Assembly: GCF_021390425.1 (NCBI RefSeq)
Contig: NZ_JAJUWY010000011.1
Span: 1-57,991 of the forward strand
Origin: Lysobacter sp. GX 14042
GTDB taxonomy: Bacteria > Pseudomonadota > Gammaproteobacteria > Xanthomonadales > Xanthomonadaceae
Length of the DNA: 57,991 bases
Direction: 5' to 3'
Every line of letters begins with the position of its first letter. Positions within the stretch are counted from its first letter, which is position 1. The notes beneath the pieces were generated by a model. It did not search any database, had not been told where the DNA came from, and worked only from the letters and a program-made list of their open reading frames with translations. The translations under genes and the position numbers were made by a program. Below are positions 1-8,133 of the stretch, in pieces.

Positions 1-1
1 T

Positions 2-985
2 TATTATTGGCTCCAGGATATGTATCAATCTGGTCGAGCCGCCGCATACGAGAACCAATCGACCGGAATCAGTAACTTTCAGTTCGAGCGATTTCTGGAC
101 GCCGAGGCAATCGTGCTTCCGGACCTTGGTACCCAGCAGCACGTGGTAGAAATGCTGGCGTCGATCGATGACCGCATCGACAATTTGCGTCAAACCAACG
201 CCACCCTCGAAGCCATCGCCCAATCCCTGTTCAATTCCTGGTTCATGGACTTCGACCCCGTCCGCGCTAAAGCCGATGGTCGCCAGCCCGAAGACATGGA
301 CGCCGCCACCGCCGCGCTGTTTCCCAGCGAGTTTGAAGATTCCGAGCTCGGCCCAACTCCGAAAGGTTGGCAGATCGATGAGATCGGAAAGCTGGTGGAC
401 TGCCTTGGTGGCGCAACGCCCAGCACAAAGAATGACGCGTTCTGGAACGGAGGCGTTCATCATTGGGCCACGCCAAAGGATTTGTCTGGGCTTGGCAGCC
501 CTGTGCTGATGGATACCGGGCGCAAGCTGACCGACGCAGGCATCGCGAAGATTAGTAGCGGCCTGTTGCCAGCAGGCACCTTGCTCATGTCGTCGCGGGC
601 GCCGATCGGATATCTCGCCATCGCGGCGATGCCTGTCGCGGTGAATCAGGGGTTCATTGCCATGCCACCCGGCGGTCAGTTATCCCCAACGTTCCTGCTG
701 TTCTGGTGCCAGGCCAACATGGAACTGATCGAGCAGAGCGCGAACGGCTCCACATTCATGGAGATCAGCAAGAAGGCGTTCCGCCCGCTCCCCGTCCGTG
801 TTCCGCCTCCCGAACTACTCGAGGCTTTCGAGTGCATTGTGGGTGCGCTCATAGCACGCATTATGGAGAACGAGCGGCACAGACTCTGCCTGGAAGAAGC
901 CCGCGACACCCTTCTCCCCCGCTTGATCTCCGGCCAGCTCCGCCTCCCCGAAATCGAGGGCGTAGTTGACGACGTGTCCGCGTGA
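2..985 (+). CDS. hsdS: Type I restriction-modification specificity subunit HsdS (5' end outside window)
   Basis: DNA-recognition subunit of a type I restriction-modification enzyme; it would direct HsdM and HsdR to a bipartite target. The open frame runs in from the left edge without a stop, so the N-terminal part is missing. The visible 327 residues contain the end of one target-recognition domain, a central helical spacer (the stretch around TLEAIAQSLFNSWF, then FDPVRAKADG, typical of HsdS), a second recognition domain starting near LGPTPKGWQ, and a C-terminal conserved helix ending in LLPRLISGQLRLPE, which is the usual HsdS ending. hsdM would be expected just left of the window on the same strand. 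Oddly, hsdR is not the next gene: it lies 3.9 kb away on the opposite strand. Family assignment is secure; sequence specificity cannot be read. Confidence 0.93.
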   Translation, partial: YYWLQDMYQSGRAAAYENQSTGISNFQFERFLDAEAIVLPDLGTQQHVVEMLASIDDRIDNLRQTNATLEAIAQSLFNSWFMDFDPVRAKADGRQPEDMDAATAALFPSEFEDSELGPTPKGWQIDEIGKLVDCLGGATPSTKNDAFWNGGVHHWATPKDLSGLGSPVLMDTGRKLTDAGIAKISSGLLPAGTLLMSSRAPIGYLAIAAMPVAVNQGFIAMPPGGQLSPTFLLFWCQANMELIEQSANGSTFMEISKKAFRPLPVRVPPPELLEAFECIVGALIARIMENERHRLCLEEARDTLLPRLISGQLRLPEIEGVVDDVSA

Positions 986-1059
986 AGGGCGCGCCGTATC
1001 CGCTCAAAGGCTGCTTTCGGCCAGAAGCGGACACTCAGTTATGGTGACTCATGGTTCTT

Positions 1060-2457
1060 TCAATGAGTTGGCACAGGGAGCCGGATGATTCGTTCTGACG
1101 ATGAAATGGTCAACGACTGAGTGGCCCGAGAAATTGCAACGTAAAAGAGCTTCGCCTGGGCTTGACGCTCGTTGGCGAAATGGGCTGCGTCGGGGATGAC
1201 GACATGATCGAACTCCAGACCTTTCAGCAGTAGTGGGGTCGAAACTGTGCGCTTGGGGAGCTTCCTGCCCGAGTTGCTGACCCGCTGTCGAACACTGAGG
1301 GCCGCCACCGCCATAGTGGCCGCACGTCCTGCCGCGAGATCTACGGTCGCGCGCTCGGCGTCCCGCCATAGCTCGTTTCGAAACAGCTTCCACCGCGAGC
1401 GTCTACGCGAAAGTATGAACAGCTGTGCGAGTGCACCCGCGCCGTCGCCTTCCCCAAGGCCTGGTACAAGGTCTCGCATCGCTTGCTGGACAGCGTCGTC
1501 TTCGGAATCGATCGGCTCTCCTTCTACCGCAGGCTTCTTGTGGAAGCAGTCATCGATGAGCCTGGTGAACGCTTGCAACCGTCCTGTGCAATCGGTCGCT
1601 CGGTCCCATGCGGATGCGAAGTCGCGAAGCCGGTTGGCGGCGACTTCTTCGATGGCTTGGTAGCCGCCATTAGCCGCTCTTGCCAGCCGGTAGCAGATCG
1701 TCTTGTGGCAATGGATGGCGGCAAAGCTGCCTTCCTTTCCGTCGATGCCGTCGAACAATGTGGCCATGTCAAAGGCATTGTCGGACTCGCGATAGATAAT
1801 TCGTGGGTCGGACAGGTCGATGGCGTGGCCTCGCATGAGCTTCTCACGAGTCTCCGCGATCCAATGCCCAAGCTCCGGGTTCTTGCCTGCCCAGCGATGG
1901 GGCGTTTCAAGTGTGCCTGCAAGAGGGAAGCTTGGATGAATCTCGTGATCCCAACTCAGAGTTGCGCCGGCGAACTCAAAGATTCCCTGCATGGGGTCGC
2001 CGAAGATCAAGGTCGGAACGATGCCCGAGAGCTCGATCGCGAGCTGGTGCTGCAAGCCGTGGCAATCTTGATACTCGTCGATCAGGATTCGGTCGTAGGA
2101 GGCTGCGACGACTTCGCGGACCGCATTGACCCCGAGGGCCCATGTCGCGCCGCGATAGAGCTGATTCCATTGTTCTCCGGTCTGGGGCATGCCGTCGGAT
2201 GGCTGAGCCACTCCAGGGAAGGCATGGGCATAGCGCGTGCACCAGCCGGCGATAGTATCGACGGCAACCCTGCTGTGCGTTATTCCCAGCCGCTTCAATC
2301 GGGCGCGGATTGCGTGCACCCCTGCATGCGTGTGGGTCAGGATCAGAGCGCGACGCCCCATTGTGGCGACTTTGGCGATGATCTCTGTCTTGCCATGACC
2401 AGCGGGAGCAACCACGGCGGCGTTGCCCAGCGCGAACAGATCGACGGCATCAGGCAT
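1060..2457 (-). CDS. Gabija-like GajB: UvrD/Rep-type SF1A helicase
   Basis: Second gene of a two-gene Gabija-like anti-phage operon; it encodes a 465-residue superfamily 1A helicase. Visible motifs: Walker A APAGHGKTE at residues 17-25, Walker B ILIDEYQD at 124-131, motif III FGDPMQ at 152-157, a motif IV-type arginine at about 188, motif V LLLKGLEFD at about 409-417 and motif VI VAISRA at 440-445. Size and the minimal architecture match GajB, which in the known system senses DNA ends or nucleotide depletion and works with GajA. The start chosen (ATG at 2457) overlaps the end of the upstream ATPase gene by 8 bp, indicating translational coupling; an in-frame ATG at 2541 would lie inside the upstream gene. 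It converges on hsdS with a 74-bp gap. Helicase call certain; Gabija assignment is inferred from the pairing. Confidence 0.85.
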   Translation of the reverse strand: MPDAVDLFALGNAAVVAPAGHGKTEIIAKVATMGRRALILTHTHAGVHAIRARLKRLGITHSRVAVDTIAGWCTRYAHAFPGVAQPSDGMPQTGEQWNQLYRGATWALGVNAVREVVAASYDRILIDEYQDCHGLQHQLAIELSGIVPTLIFGDPMQGIFEFAGATLSWDHEIHPSFPLAGTLETPHRWAGKNPELGHWIAETREKLMRGHAIDLSDPRIIYRESDNAFDMATLFDGIDGKEGSFAAIHCHKTICYRLARAANGGYQAIEEVAANRLRDFASAWDRATDCTGRLQAFTRLIDDCFHKKPAVEGEPIDSEDDAVQQAMRDLVPGLGEGDGAGALAQLFILSRRRSRWKLFRNELWRDAERATVDLAAGRAATMAVAALSVRQRVSNSGRKLPKRTVSTPLLLKGLEFDHVVIPDAAHFANERQAQAKLFYVAISRATQSLTISSSERIIRLPVPTH

Positions 2458-4177
2458 ACATCCAAGCCTCGACTTGGGCGAGTGCTGTAGCCAAGGGGGA
2501 AGCGTCGTTTCCAGTGGCAATGCGCCAAACCAAAGGAGCAAGGCCTCGGGCTATGCGTTGATCCTTGAACCACTTCTTGCGTGCTGCAACTTCGGCGATG
2601 GCTTCTCGGAGCTGCACACCGTCCATTGCCGAAAAGAACTCCCAAACGTCGAAGTCGCCTCGAATTGTCGCGATGTCTACGTCGGAGATCTTGATGCTGA
2701 GGTTGTTGTTGACGGCATCATCGCCACGCACTTCCCGCGCGTAGGTCAGTAACTCTTGGACCATCGGGTCGGTTGACGCCGAGAAGATCGCCTGCTCAGT
2801 GTTCAGGCCACCGCCATACTCAAAAATGGGGACCCCTGCCGCCGCCAAGTCGGTGAGAACGGCAGGTGCCAGAGCAGTGTCTGAATCGCGATAAACGGCG
2901 GTAGCGTAGCCCAAGCCCGCTAGAGCGAGCGCCATCGAACACGCCTGTTCACCATTGCCGTCGGCGATTGCTGCGCCCAGCTGCTCGATGGGACGATTGC
3001 CTCGGCGCGCTGGCCAGTTCTCGCGCAGCCCAAGAAGAAGACCCAGCTCGGTGTTCCCCTCTGTCACCAGGATGCGTCGTGCAAACAGCGCTCTCGGTGT
3101 GAAGCGCATGAGCGGTCGGATGGTTTCTGGCGCGCTAGGGCGCGTGACGGCCGTACGCCGCTCCGGCCGTGAAACCTGGACCACTCGCAAGCTGTCCGTA
3201 CCGGCTTCGCCCAAAGCCACGTCTGAGTGCGTAGTCATGAGGATCTGCCCAGCGGGCTTACGTGCCTCCAGGGACTTGACCTGATCGGCCTTCAGTTGAG
3301 CGATAGCTCCGATGATCCGATGGGGTTCGAGCCCGTGCTCGATCTCATCAATAAGCACGATCGCGCCCTCGGCAATCGCGGATTTCTGGATCGCCAGAGT
3401 AGTGAGGCGGCGCGTGCCCAGCCCTGCCAAGCGCAGCGGGACACCGCTGTCGTGCAGAGCGATGGAACCTGAAGACAAGCCGGAGCGCCCTAACTCCAAC
3501 CCAGGCTCGTAAGCGCCCTCGACGTAGGCACCCAAGCCCTTAGCGAACTGCTCGGCCATCTCCGCCGTGTCGGCCAAGGATTCGATGTCGCCCAAATTAG
3601 CGCTCGCGCGGGCGGCGCGGTAGGCCTCCGCCAAGCGGGATGCCGCCTCTTTGTTGTCGCCAGTGAGCCTGGACAACACCGAACCTTGGCCCCAAGCCAG
3701 GTGCCGGGCGTCATCGCCAGCGAGCCGCACCAGCCCGAACAATGCCCGGTCGCGATTGGACAGCACACGCGAACCCTCGATACGGTCGCACACCAGCTCC
3801 CACGCCGGCTCCATCGTGGCGTCGACTGTGAGACGAACAGTCAGCACCGATTCGTCATCTTCTTCGGGCTCGTCGCGCAGGTCTCCGGAAGTCGTCCATC
3901 CGCGGATGTATAGCCCTAGTCGCTCGTCGGACTTGAGTGCCTTGGACAGCTCGCCGACCGTGGCTTCGATGACGATGGAATGGGAGGTATCACAGCCCAG
4001 GAAGTCGGATTCAGTGAAGGAGAACCAGCGCGACGAGAGCGCCGCCTCGGCCGCGTCAAGCAACGTAGACTTGCCAGAGTCTCCCGCACCGATCAGGCAG
4101 CAAAACGGCGAATCTGGAATCCAGTCGAGGGTTGCGATGCCTCGAAAATTCGAAACTTTGAGATGTCGAATCTGCAT
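2450..4177 (-). CDS. Gabija-like GajA: OLD-family ATPase with TOPRIM nuclease domain
   Basis: First gene of the Gabija-like pair, 575 residues, close to the usual GajA length. The N-terminal ABC/RecF-type ATPase has Walker A GAGDSGKST at 30-38, a signature-like segment GLGTRRLTT at 252-260, Walker B IVLIDEIEHG at 273-282 and a switch histidine in MTTHSD at 314-319. The C-terminal TOPRIM domain starts near 368 with RILVTEGNTE (acidic residue E373) and has the metal-binding pair RDSD (D431, D433). The OLD family uses this fold for DNA nicking or cleavage; in Gabija, GajA forms a complex with the helicase GajB. The next gene starts inside its last codons. A stand-alone OLD nuclease would not normally be coupled to a UvrD helicase, so Gabija-like is the best reading. 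Base composition is less GC-rich than the core region. Confidence 0.85.
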   Translation of the reverse strand: MQIRHLKVSNFRGIATLDWIPDSPFCCLIGAGDSGKSTLLDAAEAALSSRWFSFTESDFLGCDTSHSIVIEATVGELSKALKSDERLGLYIRGWTTSGDLRDEPEEDDESVLTVRLTVDATMEPAWELVCDRIEGSRVLSNRDRALFGLVRLAGDDARHLAWGQGSVLSRLTGDNKEAASRLAEAYRAARASANLGDIESLADTAEMAEQFAKGLGAYVEGAYEPGLELGRSGLSSGSIALHDSGVPLRLAGLGTRRLTTLAIQKSAIAEGAIVLIDEIEHGLEPHRIIGAIAQLKADQVKSLEARKPAGQILMTTHSDVALGEAGTDSLRVVQVSRPERRTAVTRPSAPETIRPLMRFTPRALFARRILVTEGNTELGLLLGLRENWPARRGNRPIEQLGAAIADGNGEQACSMALALAGLGYATAVYRDSDTALAPAVLTDLAAAGVPIFEYGGGLNTEQAIFSASTDPMVQELLTYAREVRGDDAVNNNLSIKISDVDIATIRGDFDVWEFFSAMDGVQLREAIAEVAARKKWFKDQRIARGLAPLVWRIATGNDASPLATALAQVEAWMYA

Positions 4178-4379
4178 ACGTCCCCTAGTTCATGCTCCAG
4201 AGCTTCCACTCCAGGATCAATGCAGGGTACGCCACAGCTTGCAGGGACTCCAATACCAGCAGTTAAAGCCGCACCCTAGAAGCACCCGAATCCGACATCG
4301 AATGTTTGCAGTGGGTCGCATCACGTCCATCTTTCAAACATAGGCGAACCCTGACCACCCCCTTCAACAGGAGTTGGTC

Positions 4380-4846
4380 ATGGTAAGCCCTCACACATCT
4401 CAGAACCACGAGCCCCGGAACAAGGGAAAGCTGATCGGCCAGAAGGCAAGCTGAAAGACATCTGGGCTATCCGGATCAGGCTTCAACTCGGCCACAAGAT
4501 CCGCGACCTCGCCCTGTTCAACCTTGCGATTGACTCAAAGCTGCGCGCCTGCGATCTGATGAAGCTCCGGGTATCCGATGTCTCCCATGGCAGCCAGATA
4601 GCATCCCGCGCCATGGTGATGCAACAGAAAACGGGGCGACCGGTCCAGTTCGAAATCACCGCGATGACACGTGAAGCCGTCCAGGCTTGGATCCAGAAGG
4701 CCGACCTGAGCCCCTCGGACTTCCTTTTCACCAGCCTGGTCACTGACTCACCTCACCTGTCGACGAGGCAGTACGCAAGGATCGTCCATCGATGGGTCGA
4801 GGATGCGGGCTGCGAACCCAAACCCAGACTCACCTTGCGCAGCTAA
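4380..4846 (+). pseudogene. Broken tyrosine recombinase/integrase
   Basis: Remnant of a short phage-type integrase. An ATG at 4380 follows a good ribosome site (GGAG at about 4370) but the frame stops after about 24 codons. The recognisable integrase sequence resumes in a shifted frame from about 4451 (KDIWAIRIRLQLGHK, then SKLRACDLMKLRVSDV, which holds the first catalytic arginine), so a small deletion near 4450 has broken the gene. The second fragment ends at 4846 shortly after HRWVEDAG, before the HxLR box and the nucleophilic tyrosine, so the catalytic C-terminus is also missing. It lies between the Gabija-like operon and hsdR and is the only mobility gene visible in the island. It cannot be active. 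Confidence 0.8.
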
Positions 4847-4876
4847 TCGGACGTCGGCTTTGGGTCGAAAGCAGCC

Positions 4877-7800
4877 TCATTCTGTCCACGAATCCGCCAA
4901 CAATTCCGCCTGCGCAATCACCTTCTCAATCGCCTCCGGATGCTTGTCCGGTGGGTATTTGTGCGTCGCGAGCAGCACCTTGACCATCGCCACCATCTTC
5001 GCCCGTGAGTCCTTCCGGTTCTGCCAGTTGATCGTCGCCGAGTTGCGCAGCTTGTCCGTCAGCTCCTGGGCCAGCGCGCGCAGGGTGGGGTGGCCGAGTT
5101 CGCGCACGGCGGATTCGTTCTCCGCCAGCGCCTGGTAGAAGGCGAACTCCTCCTCGCTCATGCCGTCGGGCGGGCGTGCTTCGTTGATCTCCCTGGCCAG
5201 GCGGATCAACTCCTCGATGACCTCCACCGTGGTCAGGCCGCGGTTCTGGTAGCGGTTGATCGCTTCTTCCAGCCGGGTAGCGAACTCCTTGCCCTGCAGC
5301 GCGTTCTTCTGGCCACGTGAGCGGATCTGGTCGGCCAACAGCCGTTCCAGCAGCTCGGCGGCCAGGTTCTTCGTCGGCATTTCCCGGATCTGGGCCAGGA
5401 ACCGCTCGTCCAGCAGGCTGATGTCCGGCTTCTCCAGCCCCAGCGTGCTGTAGAGGTCGTTGACGCCTTCGACCAGCACGCCCTTGGCCACCAGCTGGCG
5501 CAGCGCGGCCTCTTTCTCCAGCCGCGACATGCCGCCGGCCGAGCGGGTCAGCTTGATCAGGCTCACCCGTACCGCCTGGAAGAAGGCGATCTCCTCGCGC
5601 ACTGCCATGGCCTCAGCCCGGGTGCCGGCCAGGGCCTGCGCCCGGGTGAGCTTGGCGACCTGGTCCAGGTAGGCCCGCACGCCGCGGTTTCGGCCCTTGT
5701 CGTCGGATTCTGGATCAAGCTTGAGGATGTGCTCCATCGCCGGCGCCAGCAGCGCCAAGGCCCGTTTCGGATCCTCGAATCCGCTGTAGTCGAAACCTGC
5801 GAAGAATTCCTTGCGGATGACGTCGAGCGTATCGAGCAGAATGCCCAGCGCGGCGCCGGAGGTATCCACCGGCTCGCGCTCCGCGCCGCTGTCGCTGGTG
5901 TACTGGCGGATGGCCTTCTTCAGCTCCTCGCCGATGCCGATGTAGTCCACCACCAAGCCGCCGGGCTTGCCCTTCCAGATGCGGTTGGTGCGGGCGATCG
6001 CCTGCATCAGGCCGTGGCCCTGCATGGGCTTGTCCACGTACAGGGTGTGCACGGGCGGGGCGTCGAAGCCGGTCAGCCACATGTCGCGCACGATCACCAG
6101 CTCCAGCGGCACCTCGTTCGGCTTCAGCTCGTCAGGTGACTGCTTGAAGCGCTTCTCCAGCAGCTTGCGGTCGGCCTTGTCGGTGCGGTGCGGCTGGAAG
6201 TGCGGCGGGTCGGCCGAGCTGCCGGTCATCACCACCTTGATCCGGCCGCTGTTGATGTCGTCCGAGTGCCAGTCCGGGCGCAGCTTGACGATCTCGTTGT
6301 ACAGGCGCACCGCGGCCTCGCGCGAGACGGCCACGATCATCGCCTTGCCGGCCACCGATTGCTTGCGCGCCTCCCAGTGCTGCACCAGGTCTTCGGCCAG
6401 GGTTGTCATCCGGCCATCGGCCATGGCCAGCGCTTCCAGCCGGGTATGGCGGCTGGCGGTGCGGTCCTGCTCGGCCTCGTCCTCGTCGACTGTAGCGTCA
6501 AGGAACTCGTCCATCAGCGCCTGCTTCTCGGCCTCGTTGAAGCGCAGCTCGATGATCCGGGACTCGTAGCTGACCGGCACCACCGCCTCGTCTTCCTGGG
6601 CGGCGATCATGTCGTAGACGTCGACGTAGCTGCCGAAGACCGCTTCGGTATCGCGGTCGTCCAGGCTCACCGGGGTGCCGGTCATGCCCAGGTAGATGGC
6701 CTTGGGCAGTGCGTCGCGCATGTACTTGGCCAGGCCGTATTTGGTCTGGCCGGTCTTGGTATCCATGTCGGCGCGGAAGCCGTACTGGGTGCGGTGCGCC
6801 TCGTCGGCGATCACCACCACGTTGTCACGCTTGCACAGCACCGGCACCGAAGTCTGGCCCGGCTCGGGCGCGAACTTGTTGATGGTGGTGAAGAACACGC
6901 CGCCGGCCTGAACCTCGGACAGCATCCGGCGCAGGTCCTCGCGGCTGTCGGCCTGCACCGGCGTGGCGCGCAGCGACCAAGCGCTGTCGGCGAAGGTCTC
7001 GTAGAGCTGGCCGTCGAGGTCGTTGCGGTCGGTGACCATCACCACGGTCGGGTTGCGGAACTCCGGCCGGTCGCGCAGCGCCATCACGTAGAACAGCGCC
7101 AGCAGCGACTTGCCCGAGCCCTGGGTGAACCAGATCACCCCGCCCTTGCCGTCCTTGCGCTGGGTGAGCGCCTCTACCGCACGCTCCACCGCCTTCTTCA
7201 CCCCGTGGTACTGGTGCCACTGGGCGATGATCTTGAAGCTGGTGCCGCCGTCGGCCCCGCCGTAGGCGACGAAGCCGCGGAAAAAATCCAGCAGCGTCGC
7301 GGGCTTGAGCAGGCCGCGCATCAGTACTTCCAGCGCCAGCTGCTCCTTGCCGACCTTCTTTCCATCCAGCAGCCGCCAGCGCGAGTAGCGCGACAGGTCC
7401 GCGCTCAGCGAGCCGTAGCGCGCGACCGTGCCATCGGAGACCACGTTGAGCAGGTTGAACCAGAACAGCTGCGGGATTTCGGCCTTGTAGTTCTGGATCT
7501 GGTTCCAGGCGGCCACATGGTCGGCATTGAGATCGGCCGGGTTCTTCAGCTCGATCACTACCAGCGGCAGGCCGTTGACGAACAGCACGATGTCGGGCCG
7601 CCGCAGCTTCGCGCCCTGCACGGTGAACTGGCGGACGGCCAGCAGGTCGTTGTCGCCGCTGAAGTCGATCACCGGGACCCGCAGGACCTCCCGTCGGCCA
7701 TCGCTTGCGGTGCGCTCAAGGGGCACGCCGTTTCGCAGCCAGTCGTAGACCTCGCGATTGCCGTCGACCAGGGACTGGTGGCCGTAGCCGGCGACCTTGG

Positions 7801-8005
7801 CGACCACGGCGTCGACTTCGGCTGCCGACAGTGCCGGGTTGAGGCGCGTGGCGGCCTCTTGCAGCCGGGGAGCCAATACGACTTCGGACCAGCGCTCGCG
7901 CGCCTGGAGCTCACCACCGGGTGCGACCGCCTCACCTTCCATGACCGTCCAGCCCACGCTGGCCAGCCAGTCCAGACAGGCGTCTTCGAGGTGGTTTTCC
8001 TTCAT
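4877..8005 (-). CDS. hsdR: Type I restriction enzyme HsdR (nuclease-translocase subunit)
   Basis: Restriction and translocation subunit of a type I system, 1042 residues from the ATG at 8005. The N-terminal nuclease domain has the PD-ExK pattern: D138 in RRPDIV and E152/K154 in VIELKN. The helicase-type motor has Walker A TQGSGKS (294-300), the DEAH box in IADEAHRTQ (401-404 for DEAH), motif III GMTGTP (440-445) and a late QAIARTNR motif VI. The C-terminal part is the helical HsdM-contact region. An open frame continues upstream to 8755, but that stretch is antisense to the fic gene; the start at 8005 gives the family-typical MKENHLEDACLDWL beginning. hsdR reads against hsdS and is separated from it by the Gabija-like pair, and it is divergent from fic across a 127-bp control region. 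Confidence 0.94.
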   Translation of the reverse strand: MKENHLEDACLDWLASVGWTVMEGEAVAPGGELQARERWSEVVLAPRLQEAATRLNPALSAAEVDAVVAKVAGYGHQSLVDGNREVYDWLRNGVPLERTASDGRREVLRVPVIDFSGDNDLLAVRQFTVQGAKLRRPDIVLFVNGLPLVVIELKNPADLNADHVAAWNQIQNYKAEIPQLFWFNLLNVVSDGTVARYGSLSADLSRYSRWRLLDGKKVGKEQLALEVLMRGLLKPATLLDFFRGFVAYGGADGGTSFKIIAQWHQYHGVKKAVERAVEALTQRKDGKGGVIWFTQGSGKSLLALFYVMALRDRPEFRNPTVVMVTDRNDLDGQLYETFADSAWSLRATPVQADSREDLRRMLSEVQAGGVFFTTINKFAPEPGQTSVPVLCKRDNVVVIADEAHRTQYGFRADMDTKTGQTKYGLAKYMRDALPKAIYLGMTGTPVSLDDRDTEAVFGSYVDVYDMIAAQEDEAVVPVSYESRIIELRFNEAEKQALMDEFLDATVDEDEAEQDRTASRHTRLEALAMADGRMTTLAEDLVQHWEARKQSVAGKAMIVAVSREAAVRLYNEIVKLRPDWHSDDINSGRIKVVMTGSSADPPHFQPHRTDKADRKLLEKRFKQSPDELKPNEVPLELVIVRDMWLTGFDAPPVHTLYVDKPMQGHGLMQAIARTNRIWKGKPGGLVVDYIGIGEELKKAIRQYTSDSGAEREPVDTSGAALGILLDTLDVIRKEFFAGFDYSGFEDPKRALALLAPAMEHILKLDPESDDKGRNRGVRAYLDQVAKLTRAQALAGTRAEAMAVREEIAFFQAVRVSLIKLTRSAGGMSRLEKEAALRQLVAKGVLVEGVNDLYSTLGLEKPDISLLDERFLAQIREMPTKNLAAELLERLLADQIRSRGQKNALQGKEFATRLEEAINRYQNRGLTTVEVIEELIRLAREINEARPPDGMSEEEFAFYQALAENESAVRELGHPTLRALAQELTDKLRNSATINWQNRKDSRAKMVAMVKVLLATHKYPPDKHPEAIEKVIAQAELLADSWTE

Positions 8006-8087
8006 GCCCGGCGCCGCTCCAGCTTTCCCCTCCGGGCAGTATGCCGCCGAACGATTTGGGCGTTGGTGGACCACGTGAATAAACGGT

Positions 8088-8133
8088 ACATTCGCCGCAT
8101 GCTGTGCGGTGAATGTGTGGCATATTCGCCGCA
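8088..8133. promoter_or_regulatory. Inverted-repeat operator between hsdR and fic
   Basis: An inverted repeat with 12-bp arms and one mismatch: ACATTCGCCGCA at 8088-8099 and its near complement TGCGGTGAATGT at 8105-8116. A third copy of the half-site, ATATTCGCCGCA, lies at 8122-8133 and overlaps the fic start codon. The layout fits a repressor binding site controlling fic, and perhaps hsdR. The likely binder is the Fic protein itself, whose C-terminus looks like a winged helix, but that is inference. Confidence 0.6.

Noticed and set aside
4380..4846. The recombinase as the integron integrase
   Set aside because: It is 51 kb from the array, lies at the wrong end of it, and resembles a short phage-type integrase without an IntI-specific insert.
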